Source: a virus. From it: a stretch of 26,297 nt of DNA. A program made the position numbers and the translations under genes. Positions 6,339-13,027 of the stretch are shown here, one piece after another (position 1 is the stretch's first letter; every line of letters begins with the position of its first letter). The notes beneath the pieces are model-generated. The model made no database searches. It was not told the origin of the DNA and saw only the letters and a list, made by a program, of their open reading frames with translations. The DNA lies in IMG/VR virus record IMGVR_UViG_3300042518_000627, positions 1-26,297 of that record, one strand, 5' to 3'.

Positions 6339-6577
6339 TCCCGCCAGAGACCATCGACGACACGTTTACCTGCACGGCCGACGTCGTGCGGGAGCTCCAG
6401 CGGCTGAGTCGGCCCCGGATGGCGGCTTGGGTGAAAGACCTCGGCGGCGCGAGCCAGCGATTCAATCAGCGGGAGTTTCGTTTGATCGACCGCATCAACG
6501 AGCTCGAGGCGAAGTACGAGCCGGTGGTGCGCGTGCAGCCATACGACCCGACACCACCACCGGAGGCGAGCGACTGA
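6335..6577 (+). CDS. Small unknown, helical protein
   Basis: This 80-residue protein is translationally coupled to recT (ATGA). The middle is strongly helical and charged (VVRELQRLSRPRMAAWVKDL, RLIDRINELEAKYE), which could form a short coiled coil. The C-terminus is Pro-rich. Immediate recT coupling suggests an accessory role in recombination, but no homolog is recognised. Confidence 0.6.
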   Translation: MIPPETIDDTFTCTADVVRELQRLSRPRMAAWVKDLGGASQRFNQREFRLIDRINELEAKYEPVVRVQPYDPTPPPEASD

Positions 6578-6729
6578 TGGCATGGCACGACTCCTGGGAG
6601 CAGATGAGGAAAAAGCCCCAGCCGCAGGGGGAAACCCGGACGACGGGAGCGGTCGCCAAGCGGGAGAGGCGTAAATCCACCGCAGCCGCAGCCCGGCCTC
6701 CGCGGGCGAAGCGGTCGCGCCGGGCGTAA
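6577..6729 (+). CDS. Very small basic protein
   Basis: This 50-residue ORF starts one base inside the preceding TGA (TGATG). It begins MAWHDSWEQMRKKPQPQGE and continues as a Lys/Arg/Ala-rich, probably disordered tail (AVAKRERRKSTAAAARPPRA). Such a composition suggests nucleic-acid binding. It may be genuine because of the coupling, but the evidence is only positional. Confidence 0.45.
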   Translation: MAWHDSWEQMRKKPQPQGETRTTGAVAKRERRKSTAAAARPPRAKRSRRA

Positions 6730-6763
6730 CCCGGCAAATACACGGACGACGAGGGCTCAACGG

Positions 6764-7063
6764 ATGGGCACATACATCGACAGCCAGTGCGACCTCCCGC
6801 TCTTTCGCCGCACCGACCCGGTCACCAGCAAGGTCGCAGGCCAGGCGGCCCGCGAGTTCCTCGGCGACCACGAGCGGCGGATCCTCGAGGCGCTGGCGGC
6901 GGGGCCGGGCACCAAGGACGAGCTAGCCGCACGCTGCGGGCTGACCGAGCAACAGGTGGCTCGAAGGATGCACGGACTCGCACGGGCCGGGAGAGTCGAG
7001 ACGACGGGGACGACCAGGCCGTCGGCGAGTGGACGACCGGAGCGGGTGTGGAGGGTGGTGTGA
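6764..7063 (+). CDS. Winged-helix protein with a clamp-binding-like peptide
   Basis: The 99-residue protein carries TDPVTSKVAGQAA (residues 17-29), a phrase typical of small phage proteins. A winged helix-turn-helix follows: RRILEALAAGPGTKDELAA, then TEQQVARRMHGLARAGRV as recognition helix and wing. Residues 8-14 read QCDLPLF, which fits the beta-sliding-clamp-binding consensus QxxLPLF seen in Hda-like and polymerase partners. Because a dnaN homolog lies 3.7 kb downstream, it may link DNA binding to the clamp. ATG 6764 is the start, without an ideal Shine-Dalgarno. The HNH gene overlaps its end by 4 bp. Confidence 0.75.
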   Translation: MGTYIDSQCDLPLFRRTDPVTSKVAGQAAREFLGDHERRILEALAAGPGTKDELAARCGLTEQQVARRMHGLARAGRVETTGTTRPSASGRPERVWRVV

Positions 7064-7260
7064 ACAGGACGCTGCGGAGCAAAAAACTGAGGGCCGCGTT
7101 GTGGCGAATGACAGACGGCAAGTGCGGCATTTGCGGGTGTGACCTGCCGGAAACATGGCACGCCGATCACATCGTGGCCTGGGTTAAGCGCAAGAGAACG
7201 AACGTCCATGAAATGCAGCCTGCATGTCGCAGTTGCAACCTGAAGAAAGGAGCTCGGTAG
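7060..7260 (+). CDS. Small HNH endonuclease
   Basis: This 66-residue protein has the HNH layout: CGICG zinc knuckle (residues 24-28), then HADHIVAW with the catalytic DH pair, and CRSCNLKKG as the second knuckle. The start GTG 7060 overlaps the previous stop (GTGTGA). Its TAG stop overlaps the helicase GTG start by one base, and the helicase ribosome-binding site lies within its 3' end. This 1-base coupling suggests that nuclease and helicase are produced together. It is much shorter than the packaging HNH at 21415. A free-standing homing-type nuclease is an alternative. Confidence 0.82.
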   Translation: MNRTLRSKKLRAALWRMTDGKCGICGCDLPETWHADHIVAWVKRKRTNVHEMQPACRSCNLKKGAR

Positions 7261-8852
7261 TGAATCTCCGAAGTCATCAAAAGGCGCTGCAGGTGATCTT
7301 GCAGGGGCTTGATTCAGCAGACCTGCCAGCTGACATCCTGGTGGATGTGGTGCCTGGCGGCGGAAAGTCCATGCTGCCCGGCCTGCTTTGCCAGCGATTC
7401 CCGAACCATCGCCTGGCGTGGTTTGTGCCCAGGCTCTCCCTGGCACGTCAAGCGGCCATCGGCATGCTTAAAGACTTCGGCGTCGAGATCCGCGAAAGCG
7501 GTAACGACACGAACCCGAGCCGCGGCACTAGAGGTTTCGTCACCACTCACGCTGCGCTTACGACAGATCCAAACTTGTGGCACCACGAATTGTCTCGCCA
7601 TCCGTATCTCGTGGTCATCGACGAGTTGCACCACGCAAAGCTTACGCGGTCTGGCGACGACAACGCTCTGACCAAGGCGATCTGCAGGCTGCCGTTTTAC
7701 GTGCGGCTCTGTATGACAGGGACGCTCGAAACCAACGACAACACGCTGATTTACAACGTTCCGTACACCGGCACTGCTAGAGGCTACGAACTTGACCTTG
7801 GATGTTTTGAAGGCGAGGTGATTCGCTACAGCAGGTCGTCTGCGCTTAGCGAAGGTGCCATTGTGCCTGTCGAGTTTCATTACCACGACGGCCCGGTGAA
7901 GTGGGAGGATCCGGACGGCATTCAAGAGTCGCGGCTTTCCGAGGTGAACGCCGACGATGAATCGCAGGCCGTCTGGACAGCGTTGCGAACCGACCTTGCT
8001 GACCAGTTGCTCGACAACTGCGTGTCTCACTGGAAGCAGTTTGGCGACCGCCTGCTGGTGGTAACGGCCGACCAAGCAACCGCCAAGGACTATCACGCCA
8101 GGCTCAGGCGGCAGGGGATCTCGTGCGGATTAGCGGTCAGCGACGCAGACGACGCACACGGCGACATCGAGCTGTTCCGTGAGGGGGCGTTCCAGTGCCT
8201 AGTCACATGCCAGATGGCATACGAGGGCCTGGACGTTCCCCCCATTACTCACGTGGCGTGCCTGACGCACATCCGCTCTTTGCCGTGGATCTTGCAGATG
8301 CTTGCTCGAGCATGGCGGGCAATCCAAGGCAAGACGAAGTGCTGGGCATTTGTGCCAAATGACCCTCGCATGAATCGGGTCATCGACAAAATCCGCGAGG
8401 AGCAGGACGCGGTAGTGCCGCTACTCAAGGATGGCGGCCCCGGAGGCGGAGGCGGCAGGCCATTGGCGTTCGTGCCCATCAGCGGCGAAGTGGTTGCCGT
8501 CACCGCAGAGATGCTGGATGGCGGTATCGCGGACGATCCGATCTTGCAGCAGGTTGCGGCGCTGTGCCGCCAGGCCAACCTCCCTATCGATCACCCGATG
8601 GCCGCGCAGTTTATCAGTGCGCTGCGGAGCGGCGGCTTGTTGCAGCGGAAAGATGTAACAGTCGCCGAGAAAGAAACGCAGTGCCGCGGCGAGATTGCCA
8701 AGACTTGTAACAGGGCTGATTACGCCAAGGAGGTGCCTCCGGGGACTCACCAGAAAAAACTGCACAAGGCCCTTGGCTTCCGCAGCATCACGACCATGAC
8801 CCTCAAGGAGCTTGCACATGCCCGCAGTGTCTGTGCGCGTATCTGCTCTTGA
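7260..8852 (+). CDS. Superfamily 2 DEAD/DEAH-type helicase
   Basis: The 530-residue protein shows Walker A PGGGKS (residues 32-37), motif Ia (WFVPRLSLARQ), DELHH (121-125, DEAH-like motif II) and MTGTLE (motif III). Motif V (QMAYEGLDVP) and QMLARAWRA (motif VI) are also present. It should be an ATP-dependent DNA or RNA translocase. The organisation resembles restriction-type and phage replication helicases. The C-terminal 130 residues after a Gly-rich linker (GGPGGGGG) are unassigned. GTG 7260 is preferred because AAAGGAG ends 7 bases before it; the upstream ATG 7224 lies in the HNH gene. Codon use looks somewhat less GC-rich than its neighbours, a possible sign of separate acquisition. Confidence 0.88.
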   Translation: MNLRSHQKALQVILQGLDSADLPADILVDVVPGGGKSMLPGLLCQRFPNHRLAWFVPRLSLARQAAIGMLKDFGVEIRESGNDTNPSRGTRGFVTTHAALTTDPNLWHHELSRHPYLVVIDELHHAKLTRSGDDNALTKAICRLPFYVRLCMTGTLETNDNTLIYNVPYTGTARGYELDLGCFEGEVIRYSRSSALSEGAIVPVEFHYHDGPVKWEDPDGIQESRLSEVNADDESQAVWTALRTDLADQLLDNCVSHWKQFGDRLLVVTADQATAKDYHARLRRQGISCGLAVSDADDAHGDIELFREGAFQCLVTCQMAYEGLDVPPITHVACLTHIRSLPWILQMLARAWRAIQGKTKCWAFVPNDPRMNRVIDKIREEQDAVVPLLKDGGPGGGGGRPLAFVPISGEVVAVTAEMLDGGIADDPILQQVAALCRQANLPIDHPMAAQFISALRSGGLLQRKDVTVAEKETQCRGEIAKTCNRADYAKEVPPGTHQKKLHKALGFRSITTMTLKELAHARSVCARICS

Positions 8853-9393
8853 TGAAGTCGGGGACCGTGACGCACCGGTCGGATCAAAGCCGTGGGCGTT
8901 GTGGGTCGTCGGCCAGGCCAAGCTACAGCGAGACGAGCTCGAGCGTGACGCCTCAGCGTTGCGCCGCCTGATCGGCAAGATGCAGAAGCATGAGGCGTGG
9001 AAGGCTCTCGGCGTTCCATCGTTCGACATGCTGTGCACGACGCAGTTGCGTCTGTCTGCGGACGAGGTGTCTGCGGTGTTAAAGGCCCGCAAGGGGCAGA
9101 GCCTTGGCACGGTCCTTGGCGGTCACGGCGGCAAGCGAGAAAAGGGCAAGCAAGGTGCTAATAGCACCTTGAGCCGTGGCAGCACACAGTCTGCCTACCT
9201 CGCTGCCCGCCTTCGCCGCGACCACCCCGATGCCGTCTTTGACGAGTCGGTGCGCGGCAGCGTCCGCCAGGCCGCCATTGCCGCCGGCATCGTCAAGGTG
9301 CCAAGTGTGCTTGAAAAGCTACGCACGTTATGGGCGAAGGCATCGGAAGCCGACCGCCAAACCTTCATGGATGAGGTGACCTGTGGCCGGTGA
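8818..9393 (+). CDS. Unnamed phage/mobile-element protein with RGST-type domain
   Basis: The 191-residue protein has a predicted helical first half. A basic linker (GGKREKGKQGANSTLSRG) follows, then a helical domain with AYLAARLRRDHPDAVF and GSVRQAAIAAGIVK. The second half matches a widespread unnamed family in cyanobacterial, planctomycete and phage genomes, where a Gly/Asn-rich linker precedes arginine-rich repeats. Function unknown, presumably DNA-associated. ATG 8818 has AAGGAG 7 bases upstream; the helicase end overlaps it by 35 bp. The linker contains a perfect 9-bp hairpin at 9151-9171. Confidence 0.7.
   Translation: MPAVSVRVSALDEVGDRDAPVGSKPWALWVVGQAKLQRDELERDASALRRLIGKMQKHEAWKALGVPSFDMLCTTQLRLSADEVSAVLKARKGQSLGTVLGGHGGKREKGKQGANSTLSRGSTQSAYLAARLRRDHPDAVFDESVRGSVRQAAIAAGIVKVPSVLEKLRTLWAKASEADRQTFMDEVTCGR
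9151..9171. repeat. Perfect 9-bp inverted repeat inside a gene
   Basis: CAAGGTGCT-AAT-AGCACCTTG is a perfect palindromic hairpin with a 3-base loop, inside the linker of the 191-residue protein. Such symmetry is unusual within coding DNA. It may be a protein-binding site, a pause hairpin, or a chance result in low-complexity linker codons. Confidence 0.5.
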
Positions 9394-10207
9394 GTGGTGC
9401 CCCATCGACTGCAATCTCGCCACGAAGCCCGAGGTGCTCGAGCTCGTGGACGAGACCGGCGACCAGGCCGACGCCGTGATCGGCCGGCTGGTGCAGCTGT
9501 GGCTGTGGTCTGCAATGAACTCCGAGGACGGCACGGCCCGGATGACGGTCCGCCGGCTTGGGAGGCTGTTTGGTGGCAGCGATGCGTTCTGGGCGGGTGT
9601 CCAGCGTGTCGGCTGGCTCCAGGTGGACGAGGCCAGCGGAACTGTGGCGATCCCCGGATGGGAGCGTCGGTTCGGCTCGGCCGCGAAAGCCAGGGTCCAG
9701 GCTGCCGTCAGGCATGCACGGGACAAGGAGGTGCGGCGCGCGAGCGCCCAGGGTGGGGGCGCGTGCGCGTCGGACCATGGGCGCGCGAGCGTCACAGAAC
9801 TAGGAGAACTAGGAGATAAGAAGTTCTCTTCCTCCCCGCGAGAGGCGTGGCCGGAAATCCGGGCGGCATGGAACGGGATCGACACGCTGAAGCCGTGGAA
9901 GCCCGATAGGCCGCCCAAGCAGAACGCCGAGCATCTGGACGATCCGGGCTGGTGCTCCGACGCCCTGGCCGCCATTGAGCGGCTGCCTCGATGCCGGTTC
10001 TTCAAGACCCCGCCGACGATGCTGCAGCTGTTTTCGCCGGGGTTCGTCGACAAGGTGCTGGCCGGCACGTTCGACGACCTGCCGCCACGCCAAGGAGGCC
10101 GCGACTTCGGTGATGCCCCGGCACCGCCAAAGGTCTTCACCGGCGAGGTGGCCGAGGCATTTGAACGTACCCGTAGAAAACTAGCAGCCGCCAAGGAGGG
10201 CACATGA
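9383..10207 (+). CDS. Replisome-organizer-like replication protein
   Basis: The N-terminal 100 residues of this 274-residue protein (EWCPIDCNLATKPEVLELVD through MTVRRLGRLFGG) look like the winged-helix domain of phage replisome organizers. A low-complexity linker of about residues 115-150 is followed by a C-terminal part with RCRFFKTPPTMLQLF and FVDKVLAGTFDD, a pattern known from lambda O/DnaD-like helicase-loader recruiters. It should bind the phage origin and recruit the replicative helicase. GTG 9383 has GAGGTG nearby and overlaps the previous gene by 11 bp. The linker-coding DNA holds a repeat cluster that may be the origin. Confidence 0.7.
   Translation: MAGEWCPIDCNLATKPEVLELVDETGDQADAVIGRLVQLWLWSAMNSEDGTARMTVRRLGRLFGGSDAFWAGVQRVGWLQVDEASGTVAIPGWERRFGSAAKARVQAAVRHARDKEVRRASAQGGGACASDHGRASVTELGELGDKKFSSSPREAWPEIRAAWNGIDTLKPWKPDRPPKQNAEHLDDPGWCSDALAAIERLPRCRFFKTPPTMLQLFSPGFVDKVLAGTFDDLPPRQGGRDFGDAPAPPKVFTGEVAEAFERTRRKLAAAKEGT
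9735..9828. other. Candidate replication origin with direct and inverted repeats
   Basis: Within the linker of the replication gene are two copies of GGCGCGCGAGCG (9735-9746, 9780-9791) and a tandem pair of AGAACTAGG (9796-9804, 9805-9813). There is also an inverted repeat GAGAACT...AGTTCTC (9804-9810 with 9822-9828). The A/T-rich purine stretch 9796-9825 interrupts very GC-rich DNA. Lambdoid phages place iterons inside the initiator gene, so an origin here is plausible but unproven. Confidence 0.45.
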
Positions 10208-10464
10208 CCACCACCGAAACCATATCCGTCACGAAACGCCAGGTGGAGATCCTTCGCTGGATCGCCAATTACATCAACTCTCATGGGTTCAGCCCGACGA
10301 TTCGGGAAGGCATGAAAGCCTTCGGGTTCGACTCACCGAATGGTTTTGTGTGTCACCTGCAGCCGCTTGCGAGGAAGGGGCTTCTGGTGTGGGTTGAGGG
10401 CTGTCCTCGGACGCTGCGTTTGACGCCGGCCGGCGTGGCGCTGCTCGAGGAGGTGCAGCCATGA
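10204..10464 (+). CDS. LexA-type winged-helix repressor without protease domain
   Basis: The 86-residue protein is almost wholly a LexA-like DNA-binding domain: TKRQVEILRWIANYINSHG, then FSPTIREGMKAFGF, then SPNGFVCHLQPLARKGLL as the recognition and wing region. LexA continues with a self-cleaving serine peptidase, which is absent here, so this is a stand-alone DNA binder that would not be inactivated by RecA. ATGA overlap with the replication gene suggests co-expression. It might repress an SOS-type or phage promoter; target unknown. Confidence 0.8.
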   Translation: MTTTETISVTKRQVEILRWIANYINSHGFSPTIREGMKAFGFDSPNGFVCHLQPLARKGLLVWVEGCPRTLRLTPAGVALLEEVQP

Positions 10465-10700
10465 GGGACAACCCGTACAAGGCCCCGGCCCCTGGCGTGC
10501 TCGCCGACATGTGTGCCATCCACGCATGGAGCGACCACCTGGACGACCAGTCGAGGCTGCTCCTGGAGTGGGCCGCCGAGACGATTCGCATCCTGGTCGT
10601 GTCGAACAGCCGGTCCATGAACCGGGCCGAGCACCTGGAGGCCGAGGTCGAGACGTATGCGGCCCTACTCTACGGGCCCGAGCGGGGAGGTGCGGCATGA
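10461..10700 (+). CDS. Small unknown protein
   Basis: This 79-residue protein starts ATGA-coupled to the LexA-like gene. It is largely helical (SRLLLEWAAETIRILVVSN, then MNRAEHLEAEVETYAALLYG), perhaps a small oligomeric protein. Its end couples to the next gene by ATGA. No family recognised. Confidence 0.6.
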   Translation: MRDNPYKAPAPGVLADMCAIHAWSDHLDDQSRLLLEWAAETIRILVVSNSRSMNRAEHLEAEVETYAALLYGPERGGAA

Positions 10701-10963
10701 CCGTCACCGACCTCGTCTGGATCGCAATCGGAGAACTGCTCCTGGCGGCGACGTTCGCCCTGGGGGTCTGTGTGGGTGTGACTCTCAAGCGAAAGGAATC
10801 GCACGATGACAACGGCAACGAAAGAACGGCGATCGTCGAGGAAAACGGCTGGTGGCACCTGTCTGACGGCGAGCGAACTGAAACGGGCTCTGCATGCCGT
10901 GGCCCCGGCGGTCGCTGCTCGCGGCGTCAAGCCGGTCTTGGCGAACGTCCTCCTCAGCGGTGA
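10697..10963 (+). CDS. Small single-span membrane protein overlapping dnaN
   Basis: This 88-residue frame begins in an ATGA overlap. Residues 5-30 (DLVWIAIGELLLAATFALGV onward) form a probable transmembrane helix followed by a basic KRKE. Residues 37-88 run in another frame across the first 158 bases of dnaN, a long overlap for this genome. The N-terminal part may be the functional piece and the tail merely read-through. A short lysis, anchoring or inhibitor protein is possible. The dnaN start has its own GAAAGGA site inside this gene. Confidence 0.5.
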   Translation: MTVTDLVWIAIGELLLAATFALGVCVGVTLKRKESHDDNGNERTAIVEENGWWHLSDGERTETGSACRGPGGRCSRRQAGLGERPPQR

Positions 10964-11930
10964 GACGCTGACGGCGACGGACCTCGAACTGCGGATCACG
11001 ACGCCGCTGGCCTATGCGGGCCCGGCGGTGCTGCTGCCGCATGCAAGGCTCTCGGCCATCGTCAACAGCCTGCCGGCGGACGCCGAGGTCACGCTGGCGC
11101 TCGACGGCTCGGCGTGCGTGGTGCGGGCTGGTCACGGCACGTGGCGGCTTCCTGTCGAGGACGCCAACGAGTTCCCTGTGGCCGGCGAGGTGGACGCCAA
11201 GCCGATTGCCCGGCTGCCCGGCGACCAGTTCGCCCAGCTGATGGGTGCGGTGCGGTTCGCCACGGACAACGAGTCGAGCCGCTACGCCCTCGGTGGCGTG
11301 CTGGTGTCGTTCGACGCCGGCATGCTGTCGCTGGTCGGCACGGACGGCCGGCGCATGTGCATCGCCCAGGTCGAGATCGACCAGGCGACGGACCAGGCCG
11401 CCGTGGTGGTGCCCAGGCGGGCGGTGGACGTCCTCTGCCGGCTGGCCCATGCGGGCGAGGTGGTGCAGCTGGAGGCCACGGGCAGCGAGCTCGTGGCGAC
11501 GGTGGACGGCACGGCTGTGCGGGCCCGGCTCGTCGAGGGCCGGTTCCCCAAGTGGCAGGACGTCGAGCCGAAGCGGGACACGCACGCCAGCCAGGTCGTG
11601 GTGGGCGAACTGCTGGCGACGTGCCGCCAGGCGGCGATCTGCACCAGCGAGCAGTCGAAGGGGGTGGTCTTCACGTTTGCTCGTGAAGGCCTGCACCTGA
11701 CGAGCCGGTCGGCCGAGGCCGGCGAGGCCAGTTGCACGTGCGACCTGGTCGAGTCTGGGCACGCCTGCACGGTGTCGCTCGACCCGGCGTTCGTCACCGA
11801 GTGGCTGGGCTGCGGGTCGTTCGACTTGCAGGAGACGATTGAGATCGAGGCGGCGGACGCCCAGTCGGCCGTCGTACTGCGGGCTCAGGACTGCCGCTGC
11901 GTCATCATGCCGCTGGACCCGAAGGGCTGA
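10806..11930 (+). CDS. dnaN: DNA polymerase III beta sliding clamp homolog
   Basis: The 374-residue protein is about the length of bacterial DnaN (366 in E. coli). It begins with the family pattern LKRALHAVAPAVAARGVKPV, then LLSGETLTATDLELRI near residues 50-65. It ends with CRCVIMPLDPKG, which corresponds to the C-terminal MPMRL-type pocket strand. The three-domain, two-layer clamp fold is therefore expected. It would tether host Pol III or other clamp clients to phage DNA. ATG 10806 has GAAAGGA at spacing 9. The gene overlaps a small membrane-protein frame at its 5' end. A DnaN encoded in a temperate phage early operon is unusual. Confidence 0.85.
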   Translation: MTTATKERRSSRKTAGGTCLTASELKRALHAVAPAVAARGVKPVLANVLLSGETLTATDLELRITTPLAYAGPAVLLPHARLSAIVNSLPADAEVTLALDGSACVVRAGHGTWRLPVEDANEFPVAGEVDAKPIARLPGDQFAQLMGAVRFATDNESSRYALGGVLVSFDAGMLSLVGTDGRRMCIAQVEIDQATDQAAVVVPRRAVDVLCRLAHAGEVVQLEATGSELVATVDGTAVRARLVEGRFPKWQDVEPKRDTHASQVVVGELLATCRQAAICTSEQSKGVVFTFAREGLHLTSRSAEAGEASCTCDLVESGHACTVSLDPAFVTEWLGCGSFDLQETIEIEAADAQSAVVLRAQDCRCVIMPLDPKG

Positions 11931-11933
11931 CGC

Positions 11934-12209
11934 ATGGACACGACCATCGACGTGCCACAGCTGTGCCGGCTCTGGCGTACCGAGGATCTGACTGTCTCGG
12001 AGGTGGCCCGCGAGTTGCGGGTTACCGCCGGGATGGTCTACCGGCTCGCGCGGCGGTACGGGCTCGAGCCAAGGAAGCCCGTGATGCGGGCGTTCTCAAT
12101 GGAGGATGCCGAGAGCCCCGAGGAGGAGGAGGCGTCGGCGGATTCGTTGGCGCTGGCACCTGCAGTGCAGAGGCGAATCGTGGAGTTGGGGTACGGCGGG
12201 CCGAGGTGA
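11934..12209 (+). CDS. Small helix-turn-helix protein with acidic tail
   Basis: Residues 16-47 of this 91-residue protein look like a resolvase-type HTH: EDLTVSEVARELRVTAGMVY then RLARRYGLEPRK. An acidic stretch (AESPEEEEASAD) follows, and then a helical end. It could be a DNA-binding regulator or terminase-small-subunit-like protein. It starts 3 bases after dnaN ends. Its stop codon overlaps the first bases of the first cassette-like hairpin at 12206, so that element was probably inserted at or close to the gene's end. Confidence 0.6.
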   Translation: MDTTIDVPQLCRLWRTEDLTVSEVARELRVTAGMVYRLARRYGLEPRKPVMRAFSMEDAESPEEEEASADSLALAPAVQRRIVELGYGGPR

Positions 12210-12297
12210 GAACGCCAGCGATCAGCGGCCCGCGACCTATGACCATGAACAAACCAACCGACGCTCTCGCGGGTCCGCTGCATTGCTTGGTTCTCAC
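12206..12297. repeat. attC-like imperfect hairpin, copy 1
   Basis: This 92-bp element begins GTGAGAAC and ends GTTCTCAC, its exact reverse complement. Inside, CAGCGG-CCCGCGA pairs with TCGCGGG-T-CCGCTG, leaving an extra unpaired T. Between these stems are partly paired bases and a variable loop. Short outer arms, inner arms with an extrahelical base, and a variable centre are the layout of integron attC sites. The ends do not fit the class 1 consensus GTTRRRY exactly. A MITE-like palindrome or structured RNA is the alternative. Confidence 0.5.
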
Positions 12298-12319
12298 GGC
12301 ATTCCTGCTGGCAGGGTCT

Positions 12320-12511
12320 ATGTGGACTTCAGAGCCTCGCGGGCAGGAATACGCTTTGCGGCATGGCGACACGGTGCTGTTTTGGATTCCCGACGAGCGA
12401 CAACCGGCCTATGGAGAGGTCTGCTATCTGTGGGGCTACGTTCCGGCGATTGTTAGCGGCAGCAAGACGTTTCGCTTTTGCGATGTGCAGTGGTGCTACG
12501 GTGGGCTGTAG
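12320..12511 (+). CDS. Small cassette-like ORF between the two hairpins
   Basis: This 63-residue ORF from ATG 12320 is unusual in composition, rich in Trp, Tyr and Cys (FWIPDERQPAYGEVCYLWGY, FRFCDVQWCYGGL), and matches no family I know. The frame stays open upstream to ATG 12240, but that start lies in the hairpin loop and would translate the repeat, producing a spurious hydrophobic stretch. An AGGG sits close to ATG 12320. It ends 6 bases before the second hairpin, as gene cassettes typically do. Confidence 0.4.
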   Translation: MWTSEPRGQEYALRHGDTVLFWIPDERQPAYGEVCYLWGYVPAIVSGSKTFRFCDVQWCYGGL

Positions 12512-12517
12512 ACACAA

Positions 12518-12608
12518 GTGAGAACGCCAGCGATCAGCGGCCCGCGACCGCTGACTTACCATTCCGGCAGACGGAATCGCGGGTCCGCTGCATCGTCTTG
12601 GTTCTGTG
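12518..12608. repeat. attC-like imperfect hairpin, copy 2
   Basis: The first 32 bases are identical to those of copy 1 and the right arm is nearly so, up to GGTTCT. The central loop differs, and the last bases (GTG rather than CAC) diverge. Identity ending just inside the GTT is what cassette recombination at attC would leave. Copy spacing is 312 bp, start to start. The extrahelical T in the inner right arm is conserved. Confidence 0.5.
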
Positions 12609-12625
12609 AGCGTAGAAAGGGAGAC

Positions 12626-12895
12626 ATGGACAACAACTGGCAACCAATCGAAACCGCACCGAAGGGCGGCACCGACATCCTTGTCGGCTGGTGGTCGGCG
12701 GGCGTGTGGTTTGTGAGAAACGCACGGTGGGACGATGGGTTCGACATCAACATCGGAGCCATCGACCCAGCGGGCGTGGGCTGGTGGTATCCCAACACCA
12801 GCGTCGGCACCTACAAGGTCTGCTGGGAGAACAACGCTGTGGACGGTCCGCAGTATTGGATGCCGATGCCGAAGCCTCCCGCAGAGTACAAGTAG
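12626..12895 (+). CDS. DUF551-like small protein (cassette-like)
   Basis: The 89-residue protein starts with NNWQPIETAPKGGTDILVGW and ends with GPQYWMPMPKPP. The pattern W-x-PIETAPK-G-T...HWMPLPxPP is the hallmark of DUF551, common in phages and prophages and of unknown function. AAAGGGAG precedes ATG 12626. It lies directly after the second attC-like hairpin, which would form its left boundary; a weaker attC-like structure at 12942-13000 could be its own site. Confidence 0.7.
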   Translation: MDNNWQPIETAPKGGTDILVGWWSAGVWFVRNARWDDGFDINIGAIDPAGVGWWYPNTSVGTYKVCWENNAVDGPQYWMPMPKPPAEYK

Positions 12896-12941
12896 CCCAC
12901 AGAACCAGTGTTTCTACGGACCTGGATAATCTCCCCCTGTC

Positions 12942-13000
12942 GGATAACGCCCAGACAAGTCGCGCCGCGCGGCCGCTAGGCGCAACGTGCGGACGTTACG
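12942..13000. repeat. Weaker attC-like structure after the DUF551-like ORF
   Basis: TAACG (12945-12949) pairs with CGTTA (12994-12998). Inside it, GCGCC (12962-12966) pairs with GGCGC (12979-12983), flanked by GT...AC. This gives two short stems with asymmetric unpaired stretches and a 12-base loop. The length and outer words resemble short integron attC sites, but sequence identity with the two larger copies is low. A competing CGTTAC...GTAACG hairpin occupies 12994-13013. Confidence 0.3.
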
Positions 13001-13027
13001 CAGCGAGGTAACGCCGCCGCTTGACAC

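Noticed and set aside
7224-7259. Upstream ATG start for the helicase
   Set aside because: It lies in the HNH gene and carries the AAAGGAG that serves GTG 7260.
12240-12319. Signal-peptide-like N-terminus of the cassette ORF
   Set aside because: The hydrophobic run is a translation of the hairpin repeat; the start lies in the repeat loop.
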